Positions 5,237 through 11,953 of a DNA stretch of 11,953 bases are shown piece after piece. A model generated the notes under the pieces. It did no database searches, was not told the DNA's origin, and worked only from the letters and a program-made list of their open reading frames with translations. A program made the position numbers and the translations under genes. The stretch lies in assembly GCA_040394255.1 (NCBI GenBank), contig JBEBSP010000080.1, forward strand, positions 1 to 11,953. Direction: 5' to 3'. Position 1 is the stretch's first letter. Each line of letters begins with the position of its first letter. This DNA is from Agaricicola taiwanensis_A (GTDB lineage: Bacteria; Pseudomonadota; Alphaproteobacteria; Rhizobiales; Methylopilaceae).

Positions 5237-7090
5237 ATGATGGCGGTTGAGGCGCAGGGTGTCGATCTTGTCGGCGTGGTGGCCCTGCTGGGGGCGGGCG
5301 TGATCGCCGTGCCGATCTTCCGCAAGCTCGGCCTCGGATCGGTGCTCGGCTACTTCGCCGCGGGGCTCGTCATCGGGCCGTTCGGCCTCGGCCTGTTCTC
5401 GGAGCCCGAGACGATCCTCCACACCGCCGAACTCGGCGTCATCATGCTCCTGTTCATCATCGGACTGGAGATGCAGCCTGCGCGATTGTGGAACCTGCGG
5501 CTGGAAATCTTCGGTCTCGGCGTGGCGCAGGTCTTCCTCTGCGGCGGGCTGCTGACGCTGGCCGGCGTCGCCGTGGGGCTCGACGTGCGGGTGGCCTTCG
5601 TGGCGGGGATGGGCTTCGTGATGTCGTCCACCGCCGTCATCATGCAGATGCTGGAGGAGCAGGGCGAGACCTCGACGCCGCAGGGCCAGAAGGCGCTGTC
5701 GATCCTGTTGCTGGAAGACCTCGCCATCGTGCCCCTGCTGGCGATCGTCGCCTTTCTCGCGCCTTTCGCCAGCGTTGACACCAGCGCGCAAGCGCGCTGG
5801 ATCGCCATCGGCATCGGGCTCGCCTCCATCGTCGGGCTCTATCTGATCGGCAAGTGGCTGCTCAATCCCATGTTCCGCATCCTCGCCGCCGCCCATGCGC
5901 GCGAAGTCATGACCGCAGCGGCGCTGCTGGTGGTGCTGGGCGCGGCCTTGCTGATGGAATTCGGCGGGTTGTCCATGGCCATGGGCGCTTTTCTCGCCGG
6001 CGTGCTCCTGTCGGAATCCACCTTCCGGCACGAACTGGAGGCGGACATCGAGCCGTTTCGCGGCATCCTGCTCGGCATCTTCTTCATCGCGGTGGGCATG
6101 TCGCTGGATCTTGCCACCATTGCCGCGGACTGGCGGCTCGTGGTAGCGGCGGTGGTCGCCTTCACGCTGATAAAGTCGCTCGGCATCTATGTGGTGGCGC
6201 GGCTGTTCCGCACCGGCCAGCGCGAGGCGATCGAGCGGGTGACACTGTTCGCGCAGGGCGGCGAATTCGCCTTTGTGCTCTATTCCGCCGCTCTGTCCAA
6301 CGGACTGTTCGACGCGCGCAGCAACGCCATATTTACCGCCACCATCATCATCTCCATGGCGCTGACGCCACTGATCGCGATCATCGTGCGGCGCGCCCTG
6401 CCACGCGTCCTGCCGTCCATGGACGGCATCGAGCGGGTCGAGGACCTGCGCGGCGACGTGCTCATCATCAGCTTCGGCCGCTTCGCCCAGGTGGTCAGCC
6501 AGCCGCTGCTGGCGCGGGGGCTGAAGGTGTCGATCATCGAAAACGACGTGGAAATGATCCAGGCCGCCAGCCGGTTCGGCTTCAAGATCTATTACGGCGA
6601 CGGCACGCGGCTCGACATCCTGCGGGCGTCCGGCGCGGAAAAGGCCGAGGCGATCATCGTCTGCGTGGACGACCCGTCCACCGCCACGCAGATCGCGCGG
6701 CTGGTCAGGGCCGAGTTCCCGCTGACCAAGCTGTTCGTGCGCGCCTATGACCGCGGGCACGCACTGGACCTTGTGAAGCTCGGCGTCGACTACCAGATCC
6801 GCGACACCTTCGAATCCGCCATGACCTTCGGTGCGACCATCCTGCGGCGGCTCGATGTGCCGGACGAGGAGATCGGGATGCTGATGGAGGACGTGCGCCG
6901 CCGCGACGAGGAACGTTTCGCGCTCCAGCTGTCCGGCGGCATCGGCGCGGGCCGCGATCTCATGCACGGCAACATGCCGGTGCCCGGTCCGCTGACCGCA
7001 CCCAAGAGACCCGGCGAGGTCATCGGGGCGACCGCCGGGATCATTCCTGACGGCGGCGGGTCCGCTTCATCCGGGGACGGTGCTATTTAG
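5237..7090 (+). CDS. CPA2-family monovalent cation:proton antiporter (KefB/KefC-like) with RCK domain
   Basis: A 617-residue inner-membrane antiporter exchanging K+ (or Na+) for protons. About 12-13 membrane helices span residues 10-388. Key family motifs are LLLEDLAIVP with Asp161 in the ion path, and the regulatory-loop motif HELEADIEPFRG (265-276), almost the HALESDIEPFKG of E. coli KefC. AQGGEFAFVL is at 339-348. A cytoplasmic RCK/TrkA-N nucleotide-binding domain covers about 406-520 (acidic end of strand two at Glu435-Asp437; YGDGTRLDIL). Its glycine motif reads SFGRFAQ where KefC has GFGRFGQ. The last 50 residues are a Gly/Pro-rich tail. Whether glutathione adducts gate it, as in KefC, is unknown; no KefF/KefG partner is nearby. 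GGAAGGA is three bases before the ATG at 5237 and six before the adjacent ATG at 5240, so the second Met may be the true start. The stop overlaps the TadG-like gene tail to tail. Confidence 0.93.
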   Translation: MMAVEAQGVDLVGVVALLGAGVIAVPIFRKLGLGSVLGYFAAGLVIGPFGLGLFSEPETILHTAELGVIMLLFIIGLEMQPARLWNLRLEIFGLGVAQVFLCGGLLTLAGVAVGLDVRVAFVAGMGFVMSSTAVIMQMLEEQGETSTPQGQKALSILLLEDLAIVPLLAIVAFLAPFASVDTSAQARWIAIGIGLASIVGLYLIGKWLLNPMFRILAAAHAREVMTAAALLVVLGAALLMEFGGLSMAMGAFLAGVLLSESTFRHELEADIEPFRGILLGIFFIAVGMSLDLATIAADWRLVVAAVVAFTLIKSLGIYVVARLFRTGQREAIERVTLFAQGGEFAFVLYSAALSNGLFDARSNAIFTATIIISMALTPLIAIIVRRALPRVLPSMDGIERVEDLRGDVLIISFGRFAQVVSQPLLARGLKVSIIENDVEMIQAASRFGFKIYYGDGTRLDILRASGAEKAEAIIVCVDDPSTATQIARLVRAEFPLTKLFVRAYDRGHALDLVKLGVDYQIRDTFESAMTFGATILRRLDVPDEEIGMLMEDVRRRDEERFALQLSGGIGAGRDLMHGNMPVPGPLTAPKRPGEVIGATAGIIPDGGGSASSGDGAI

Positions 7091-8309
7091 ACAGGTAAAG
7101 CGCCTTGTTGACGAGGTGAAACATCTGCTGGAACACCAGATCGGTCGAATCCTCATTGTCACTCACCAGAAACAGGTCCGGTGAGGCGCAGGATTCGAGA
7201 TTCGATTTCAAGTCATCGACAATATAGACCACACGTTGATCGTAGGCGTGGTCTCCTGCCAACGGGACATAAGGCGTGTAGATCACCGCCAGTTTCCTGC
7301 CGTTCCTTTTCAGCATGTCGCAGTAGGCCGTATCGAGCGGTTTGACCAGATGAGCTTCCGTTGTGTGGTTCTCCGACTGCAAGCCGTCCGTCACCAGCAC
7401 GACGATATCCTTTTCCGGGGTGTTGTATCTGGCGTCGAGCCAGGCGGCGGTTTGCGGAAGGGAGATGTTGAACCAGGAGTTCGCGTCATTGTTGCCGGCG
7501 CCATGGCCGACATCGATCTGCGCCAGGGCGTTGAGGATGGCGGCCTTGTCGTTGGTTGCCTCGATCACATTGAACGAGTTCCGGGAGATGGCCGTGAGCG
7601 AAAAGGAATAATTGTTCGAGGGATAGGCCGTGGTTGCATATTCGATCATGGCGATCGCGCCCGCGCGTGCGATGTCGACGCGCAGGGGGATGTTGTTGTC
7701 GCGCGCCAGTTGCAGTTCGGAGCCGGTGTGGCATGCGAATTCACAGGTTCTGTAGCCGGCATTCGTGGTTGCCGTTCGCATCCGGGCGCGCGCGTCTTCG
7801 GTGGCCGCCACACCCATGGAATCCGATACATCCAGCAAGATGTGCAGCCTGAGGCCGCGCGGCGCGCCGTATGTCGCCGTGGCGCTACCCGACATGTCCC
7901 ATGTCTCGTATCCGAAGGCAGGCAGGATCGCATTCGCCATGCCGAGGCGAAAATCGAGGATGAGATTGACGGTCTGGTCCTTGATCTCGGTTCGGCTGTC
8001 GACCGAGCCAAGGTGGCCGATTTCGTTGGCGTCGAGCTGCGCGAGGAAGAAGTCTTTCGCCAGTTGTGGAAGATCGGCCTCAGGTTTGTCCAGATGAAGC
8101 GCGCTCAAGACGGCGGCATCCGCAGCGGCTTGCAATCGGTTTCTGAGATCGATGGCGCGAACATAGTCGATCGTCATGGCGATCAGCAATGTTGTGACGA
8201 GTGCGACCAGCCCCAATATTACGGCTATGCTTCCCTGATTGCAGCGTATCATCCTGCGAACCGTGCAGAATACGGCGTGACAGAGTGTGGCCAAGTGGGA
8301 GTTGGTCAT
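7083..8309 (-). CDS. TadG-like pilus-assembly/surface protein with von Willebrand A domain
   Basis: A 408-residue protein with the Tad-type N-terminus: NQGSIAVILGLVALVTTLLI (residues 24-43) forms the membrane anchor, followed by the typical DYVRAIDLRNRLQAAADAAVLSA. From about 153 to 405 there is a von Willebrand A domain with the metal-ion (MIDAS) motif DVSDSMG (Asp160, Ser162, Ser164) and a second acidic loop LVTDG (Asp308). Cys189/Cys193 and Cys330/Cys374 could form extracytoplasmic disulfides. TadG proteins belong to tight-adherence pilus systems and face the periplasm, but no other tad gene is in the window, so this is an orphan copy. Upstream is a weak TGAGAA ribosome site. A start at Met20 (8252) is possible but has a poorer site. 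G+C is lower than in neighbours (29 of 60 bases at 7561-7620, against 42 of 60 at 4861-4920), which suggests a separate history. Confidence 0.85.
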   Translation of the reverse strand: MTNSHLATLCHAVFCTVRRMIRCNQGSIAVILGLVALVTTLLIAMTIDYVRAIDLRNRLQAAADAAVLSALHLDKPEADLPQLAKDFFLAQLDANEIGHLGSVDSRTEIKDQTVNLILDFRLGMANAILPAFGYETWDMSGSATATYGAPRGLRLHILLDVSDSMGVAATEDARARMRTATTNAGYRTCEFACHTGSELQLARDNNIPLRVDIARAGAIAMIEYATTAYPSNNYSFSLTAISRNSFNVIEATNDKAAILNALAQIDVGHGAGNNDANSWFNISLPQTAAWLDARYNTPEKDIVVLVTDGLQSENHTTEAHLVKPLDTAYCDMLKRNGRKLAVIYTPYVPLAGDHAYDQRVVYIVDDLKSNLESCASPDLFLVSDNEDSTDLVFQQMFHLVNKALYLSK

Positions 8310-8408
8310 GTTTTCTCATAAACGCAACTATACAGCCTTACTTTATAGGTTGATTTGATTACTTTTTGTTTCCTCCAATGCGCGTTTTTCATTAATGAAG
8401 TTTAATTT
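8310..8408. other. AT-rich intergenic stretch upstream of the TadG-like gene
   Basis: Only 19 of 60 bases at 8341-8400 are G or C, the lowest in the window. On the minus strand it carries TATAAA- and TATAGT-like hexamers that could serve as -10 elements for the TadG-like gene, but no matching -35 was found. It also contains a 28-codon minus-strand reading frame (8392 down to 8306) whose stop overlaps the TadG-like ATG. The frame has no ribosome binding site in front of it and is treated as unproven. Confidence 0.5.
8388..8399. repeat. 12-bp perfect palindrome TTCATTAATGAA
   Basis: TTCATTAATGAA is a perfect palindrome 10 bases downstream of the RimK-like gene stop (minus strand) and 79 bases upstream of the TadG-like start. 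It could be an operator for a regulator that prefers AT-rich sites, or part of a weak bidirectional terminator, since T-runs flank it. Nothing in the sequence decides between these. Confidence 0.35.
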
Positions 8409-9884
8409 TTATCCCTGCCGCTTCTCCATGCGCTCCACGAACCATTTCGTCAGCCGTGCCCAGAGCTCGTCCTTCAGAACGGCATCCTCGATGCCGTGTT
8501 CGAGGTTGGGGTTGTCGTTGACCTCCATGACATAGAGGCCCTCGCTCGTCTCCTTGATGTCGACGCCGTAGAGCCCCTGTCCGATGGGCCGCGCCGCCCG
8601 GACACCAAGCTCGATCACCTCGCGCGGCGCGTCGCCGACGCCGAAGGTCCTGAAGCCGCCTTCCAATGCGCCGCCGTTGCCGTCGTGCTTGATGATCTGC
8701 CAGTGGTTCTTGGCCATCATGTACTGGCAGGCGAACAAGGGTTCGCCGCCCAGCACGCCGACGCGCCAGTCGTAGGCGGTGGGCATGAACTTCTGCGCCA
8801 GCAAAAGGTCGGTGTCCTCGAACATCTTCCCGCACAGGGTCTTCATGTCCCCGGCGGTCGCCACCTTGTGGATGCCGCGCGAAAAGGAGCCGTCGGGGAT
8901 CTTCACCACCAGCGGCAGGCCGAGCAGGTCGATGGCCTTCGACACGTCGTCGCCCTCCGACAGGATCAGCGTCGGCGGCATGTGAACGCCGACCGAGCCC
9001 AAGAGCTCCATCAGATAGACCTTGTTGGTGCAGCGGATCATGGAGACCGGATCGTCGATCACCGGCATGCCCTCGTGCACCGCGCGGCGGGCGAAGCGGT
9101 AGGTGTGGTTGTCGATCGACGTGGTCTCGCGGATGAACAGGCCGTCGTATTCGGCAAGGCTGTGGATCTGCTTGCGGGTGATGGGGCTGACCTCGACCGA
9201 CTGCTTCTCCGCGATGCGCGCGAAGTGCTTCAGCGTGGCCAGCGAGGAGGGTGGCAGCGCCTCCTTGGGGTCGTGCAGCACGGCGAGGCTGAATTTGGCC
9301 ACGACGCGCTGCTTGGGGCCGCGCCAGTCGCGCCGGGTGGACTGCTCCAGCGCCCTGTGCAGGAAGGCGGTGTCCTTCTCGTCCAGCCGGGTGATGGCGC
9401 GCGGGCGGATCTTCTCGATCGATAGCCATGATCCCGGCTCCACGGAGACCTCCAGCACCGGGCAGCGGAACCAGTCGAACAGCAGGCGGGCGAAGCTTTC
9501 GTAATGAGGGGCCTCGGTGTGGCCGAAGCAGACCAGCAGGCGGAAGGCTTCCTGCGGCCTGTGATGCAGCTTCCTGGCGCAGCGGTTGAGCGCGTCCTCC
9601 AGCTCGGGCAGGGCGGGCTCGTAGAGCGCGCGGGTGCGCAGTTCCAGCATGGTCTCGACGGTCGGGATCACCCGATGGCCGCGCGCTTCGGCCAGCAACG
9701 AGGCGTAATAGCCCCGGCTCTGGTAGTTGTAGGAGCGCGACAGGTTGATGATCTTCGGCCGCCCCAGCGCGGCGTCGAACAGTTTCGGCCGCGCCAGATA
9801 CTCGCGGGTCGTGATGACCTTGTGCGGCGTGTCGGCGTTGGGGAAGTCCTTGGCATTGTCGACGATGATAACCCAGCCGGTCAT
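8409..9884 (-). CDS. RimK-type ATP-grasp ligase with N-terminal RLAN domain
   Basis: A 491-residue cytoplasmic ATP-dependent carboxylate-amine ligase. Residues 1 to about 155 match the RimK-like ATP-grasp N-terminal (RLAN) domain (GWVIIVDNAKDFPNADTPHK; NLSRSYNYQSRGYYASLLAE). The ATP-grasp domain covers about 240-485: DDPVSMIRCTNKVYLMELL (278-296), VVKIPDGSFSRGI with Lys328, the LLAQKF linker (Gln364, Lys365), DWRVGVLGGE (Trp373, Arg374), GVDI (Asp442) and EVNDNPN with Glu454, Asn456 and Asn458 for Mg2+/ATP. All nucleotide and metal residues are present, so an active enzyme is expected. RimK itself adds glutamates to ribosomal protein S6, but it lacks the RLAN domain and is much shorter, so a different substrate is likely. 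Met at 9884 overlaps the stop of the upstream GNAT-peptidase gene (ATGA), showing translational coupling. The frame runs open to 10757 but only as an overlap artefact. Confidence 0.9.
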   Translation of the reverse strand: MTGWVIIVDNAKDFPNADTPHKVITTREYLARPKLFDAALGRPKIINLSRSYNYQSRGYYASLLAEARGHRVIPTVETMLELRTRALYEPALPELEDALNRCARKLHHRPQEAFRLLVCFGHTEAPHYESFARLLFDWFRCPVLEVSVEPGSWLSIEKIRPRAITRLDEKDTAFLHRALEQSTRRDWRGPKQRVVAKFSLAVLHDPKEALPPSSLATLKHFARIAEKQSVEVSPITRKQIHSLAEYDGLFIRETTSIDNHTYRFARRAVHEGMPVIDDPVSMIRCTNKVYLMELLGSVGVHMPPTLILSEGDDVSKAIDLLGLPLVVKIPDGSFSRGIHKVATAGDMKTLCGKMFEDTDLLLAQKFMPTAYDWRVGVLGGEPLFACQYMMAKNHWQIIKHDGNGGALEGGFRTFGVGDAPREVIELGVRAARPIGQGLYGVDIKETSEGLYVMEVNDNPNLEHGIEDAVLKDELWARLTKWFVERMEKRQG

Positions 9885-10999
9885 GCGTCGGGGCCTTTCC
9901 GGATGATGATGGCGGCGCGCAGGCCATCCTTGCCGTAACGCGCCATGCGGTCGAATTCGGCGAGGGGAATGGGCAGATTGGCCGCCGAGGAGCGTGTTTC
10001 GAAATCGTCGGTCTCGACCCAGGGGTCGTGCACGAAGATGTGGCGGTCGTCGTGACCATGGGCCAGCACCCAGTGCGGCACCTTCTTGGCGAACATCCGG
10101 AAGCCGGAGACCAGAACGATGGCGATGGCGCCCTCGTCGATGGCCTGGATCAGCCCCGCCGCGCCCACCGGCTCCAGCCGCACGGGCACGTCGAGCGCCT
10201 GGGCCTCGTCGCGGAAATCCTCCTGCGACAGGCGCATGACGGTGCGCTTCTCGTCGGAGCGCACGCTGTCGAGGAAGAAGGGGCCCTCGCCGGACAGCCG
10301 CAGTTCCGGCTTCAGCCCGCGCCGCGCCAGCGTGACGGCGAGGCCGTAGGGTTCGCAGCCGCCGAGGCCGGAGGTCATGTAGATCGTGGTCGCCTCCCGC
10401 CAGAGCCTCAGCTCCAGCGTGCGGGCCGGCTTGATCGCCGGGTCCGCCCAGGCCAGAGCCATCATGATGCAGGCCGGGCCACAGGTGAAATCCAGAGTTT
10501 GCTCGAAATAGGGCGGCGAGGAATCCGCCGGGGAACGGACATGGTGGATCAGCCGTTTCTCGAAGCGCAGGGCGTCCATGTGGTCCTGATAATAGTCGAG
10601 ATAACGGCCGAACTGCCGATATCCGCGCCGCTTGTAGAGCGCGATGGCGGGGGTGTTGTCGGCTCGCACCTCCAGCCGCAGGAGGATGCAGCCGCGCGCC
10701 TCGGCCTCGTTCTCGGCGGCGGTGATGAGCGTGGTGCCGATGCCGGACTTCAGGCACGCGGGGTCGACCGCGATGGAATAGAGCCGCGCCAAGGCCGTGC
10801 CGGCGCGGAACAGCACCAGCGCATAGCCGGTGAGGACGCCTTCCGGATCGATGGCGACCAGGAGCGCATCGCGCGGGTTGGCGATGAAGCGGCGGAAGCT
10901 GCGGCGCGACAGGCGGTCGGTCTCGAACACGCGCTCTTCCAGCGCGACGAGGGCGTCGAGGTCGGCGGGCAAAGCGGGGCGGATGATGGGGGCGGACAT
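9881..10999 (-). CDS. GNAT N-acetyltransferase fused to a C39-like cysteine peptidase
   Basis: A 372-residue two-domain protein. Residues 1-150 are a RimI-like GNAT acetyltransferase (LARLYSIAVDPACLKSGIGTTL; VRADNTPAIALYKRRGY), which transfers acetyl from acetyl-CoA to an amine. The acetyl-CoA loop reads LKSGIG, with Leu83 where Arg/Gln is usual. Residues about 160-370 are a papain-like C39-type peptidase: Gln167 (oxyanion hole), Cys173 in FTCGPAC, His309 or His314 in PHWVLAHGHDD, and Asp325 in HDPW give a full catalytic set. No signal peptide or membrane helix is seen, so it acts in the cytoplasm, unlike C39 domains of bacteriocin exporters. It is the first gene of a two-gene operon with the RLAN-RimK ligase. 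GAGGA precedes the ATG by about 11 bases. The known family label is only descriptive and the substrate is unknown to me. The fused layout suggests processing and capping of a peptide made or modified by the ligase. Confidence 0.9.
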   Translation of the reverse strand: MSAPIIRPALPADLDALVALEERVFETDRLSRRSFRRFIANPRDALLVAIDPEGVLTGYALVLFRAGTALARLYSIAVDPACLKSGIGTTLITAAENEAEARGCILLRLEVRADNTPAIALYKRRGYRQFGRYLDYYQDHMDALRFEKRLIHHVRSPADSSPPYFEQTLDFTCGPACIMMALAWADPAIKPARTLELRLWREATTIYMTSGLGGCEPYGLAVTLARRGLKPELRLSGEGPFFLDSVRSDEKRTVMRLSQEDFRDEAQALDVPVRLEPVGAAGLIQAIDEGAIAIVLVSGFRMFAKKVPHWVLAHGHDDRHIFVHDPWVETDDFETRSSAANLPIPLAEFDRMARYGKDGLRAAIIIRKGPDA

Positions 11000-11059
11000 G
11001 CCGTCAGGCTTCCTCGCGTTACGCTGTCAACACATCGCGGCACCGTATCCGTGCGATGC

Positions 11060-11087
11060 AGCATAATCCTCTGCGTGAGGGTTGCAA
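11060..11087 (-). promoter_or_regulatory. Candidate sigma-70-like promoter for the GNAT-peptidase/RimK operon
   Basis: On the minus strand TTGCAA (11087-11082) and TATGCT (11065-11060) are separated by 16 bases, each matching 4 of 6 consensus positions, with the start codon 60 bases downstream. A perfect TTGACA also occurs closer to the gene (11030-11025) but lacks a -10 partner and would leave almost no leader. Confidence 0.28.
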
Positions 11088-11116
11088 CGGGGCACAGGCT
11101 CCGGCTGTTGCGGGGC

Positions 11117-11147
11117 TTGACCTTGCCCCATGGGTAAACCCCATCTC
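11117..11147 (+). promoter_or_regulatory. CueR-like promoter candidate for the copper ATPase
   Basis: TTGACCTTGCCCC begins at 11117, followed by the palindromic core CCCATGGG (11127-11134) and TAAACC. A TTGACC -35 continuing as ACCTT is the start of known CueR-controlled copA promoters, and a -10-like CATCTC lies 19 bases on, the long spacing MerR-type activators need. The right arm (GGGTAAACC) is a poor match to the expected GGAAGGT-type half and the -10 is weak, so this is suggestive only. Confidence 0.38.
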
Positions 11148-11177
11148 ATGATGACCGCCACCCGCAGGAGACCTTCC

Positions 11178-11953
11178 ATGCCCGCCCCCGACACATCCGC
11201 GTCCCTCGTCCTCGATATCACGGGCATGACCTGCGCGGGCTGCGCCACGCGGGTGGAGGCGGCCCTCGCCGCGGCGCCGGGCGTCGACGCCGCCCGGGTC
11301 AACCTGGCGCTGGAACGGGCCGACGTGACGTTGCGGGCGGACGGCGATCCGGCCGAGGCGGTGAAAGCGGTCGCGGCGATCGGCTATGGCGCGTCGCCGC
11401 GCGCCTCGAGCGCCGGCGAACGCCAGCGCCAGGCCGAGGACCGGGGCTTGCGCGAACGGGCGGACGCGCGGCGGGAGTTCCTGCTGCTGGTGGTCTGCGG
11501 GATCGCCGCAGCGCCCTTCGCCATTGAGATGGTCTCCATGCTGTCGGGCGGCGGACATGTGCTGCCGCTCCGGCTGCAACTGGCTCTCGCCAGCGTGGTG
11601 CAGTTCACTGGCGGCCTGCGCTTCCTCCTGGCCGCCATCCGGGGGAGGGGGCGCAACATGGAGGCGCTGGTCGCGCTCGGCACCTGGTCGGCCTATCTGT
11701 GGAGCCTCGCCGGGGTTCTCGGTTTCGGCCCCGCCGCCATGGGCCATGTCTATTTCGAGGCCTCGACGGTGGTGATCGCGCTGGTGCTGCTGGGCAAGCA
11801 CCTGGAGGCGCGCGCCCGGCATGCGGCCTCCGAGGCGGTGCAGGCGCTGGGCCGTCTCCAGCCCGCGCGCGCCCGCATCCGGCGCGGCGACCGGGAGATC
11901 GACGTGGCCATCGAGGAGGTCGCGGGCGGCGACATCGTCGTGGTGCGCCCCGG
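11178..11953 (+). CDS. copA: Copper-transporting P1B-type ATPase, N-terminal part (runs off the window)
   Basis: An inner-membrane pump that uses ATP to export Cu+ from the cytoplasm. The 258 residues present begin with one heavy-metal-associated domain (about 8-73) carrying the metal-binding GMTCAGC (Cys19, Cys22). A basic linker follows, then four hydrophobic segments at about 101-121, 130-155, 162-183 and 190-207. NMEALVALGTWSAYLWSLAG and HVYFEASTVVIALVLLGKHLEARAR are hallmark copper-ATPase sequences. The actuator domain starts near 215 and is cut off by the window end, so the CPC motif, phosphorylation Asp and ATP site are not visible. AGGAG seven bases before the ATG at 11178 fixes the start. 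The gene is divergent from the GNAT-peptidase gene with 178 bases between. A silver or other monovalent-metal role is possible, but the sequence resembles CopA best. Confidence 0.92.
   Translation, partial: MPAPDTSASLVLDITGMTCAGCATRVEAALAAAPGVDAARVNLALERADVTLRADGDPAEAVKAVAAIGYGASPRASSAGERQRQAEDRGLRERADARREFLLLVVCGIAAAPFAIEMVSMLSGGGHVLPLRLQLALASVVQFTGGLRFLLAAIRGRGRNMEALVALGTWSAYLWSLAGVLGFGPAAMGHVYFEASTVVIALVLLGKHLEARARHAASEAVQALGRLQPARARIRRGDREIDVAIEEVAGGDIVVVRP

Noticed and set aside
5204..6967. A 587-codon open frame antisense to the antiporter gene
   Set aside because: It is rich in His, Asp, Gln and Arg with no recognisable domain. This is typical of the frame opposite a high-GC coding sequence, and the plus-strand protein is an unmistakable KefC-like antiporter.
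8371..8376. Strong GGAGGA on the minus strand as a ribosome site for the TadG-like gene
   Set aside because: It is over 60 bases from the ATG and no start codon follows within a usable distance.
9885..10757. N-terminal extension of the RimK-like frame up to 10757
   Set aside because: It overlaps the GNAT-peptidase gene in another frame, is low-complexity Arg/Ala/Gly, and the RLAN domain starts cleanly at the ATG at 9884.
11025..11030. Perfect TTGACA on the minus strand as a -35 for the GNAT-peptidase operon
   Set aside because: The region 17 bases on (about 11002-11007) has no -10-like sequence and abuts the start codon.

Overview
The window reads as chromosomal DNA from a GC-rich alphaproteobacterium, most likely of the Hyphomicrobiales/Rhodospirillales type. 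This rests on strong G/C bias at third codon positions, ATGA stop/start overlaps, and the flavour of the ModAB, creatininase-family, KefC-like, RLAN-RimK and Tad proteins; no species can be named from sequence alone. There are ten protein genes besides a partial copper ATPase at the right edge: one partial on the left and nine complete. No RNA genes, insertion sequences or CRISPR arrays were seen.

Layout: the end of a DUF533/TerB-like protein (1-119, +). Then modA-modB of a molybdate ABC importer (239-1767, +), with no modC after it. modB appears to start at a CTG codon overlapping the modA stop. A creatininase-family metallohydrolase (1761-2558, -) converges on modB and is divergent from a MarR-type regulator (2659-3162, +), with a 24-bp near-palindrome between them that is a good candidate operator. 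An EamA/DMT transporter (3261-4214, +) and a D-2-hydroxyacid dehydrogenase (4211-5179, +) overlap by ATGA and form a likely operon, followed by a KefB/KefC-like cation:proton antiporter with an RCK domain (5237-7090, +). A TadG-like protein with a von Willebrand A domain (7083-8309, -) converges on the antiporter and has lower GC than its surroundings, with an AT-rich leader upstream.

The most interesting locus is the two-gene minus-strand operon at 8409-10999. The first gene encodes a GNAT acetyltransferase fused to a C39-like cysteine peptidase. The second encodes a RimK-type ATP-grasp ligase with an N-terminal RLAN domain. The two are coupled by an ATGA overlap. The pairing of acetyltransferase, peptidase and amide-bond ligase suggests a peptide-modifying or peptide-building pathway whose substrate is not known to me. 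Divergent from it, a copper P1B-type ATPase begins at 11178 (+) and runs off the right edge, preceded by a CueR-like promoter candidate.

The genes do not form one pathway. They are small independent units: molybdate uptake, a regulated amidohydrolase, transport plus 2-hydroxy/2-keto acid reduction, ion homeostasis, a surface/pilus-type protein, the peptide-modifying pair, and copper export.
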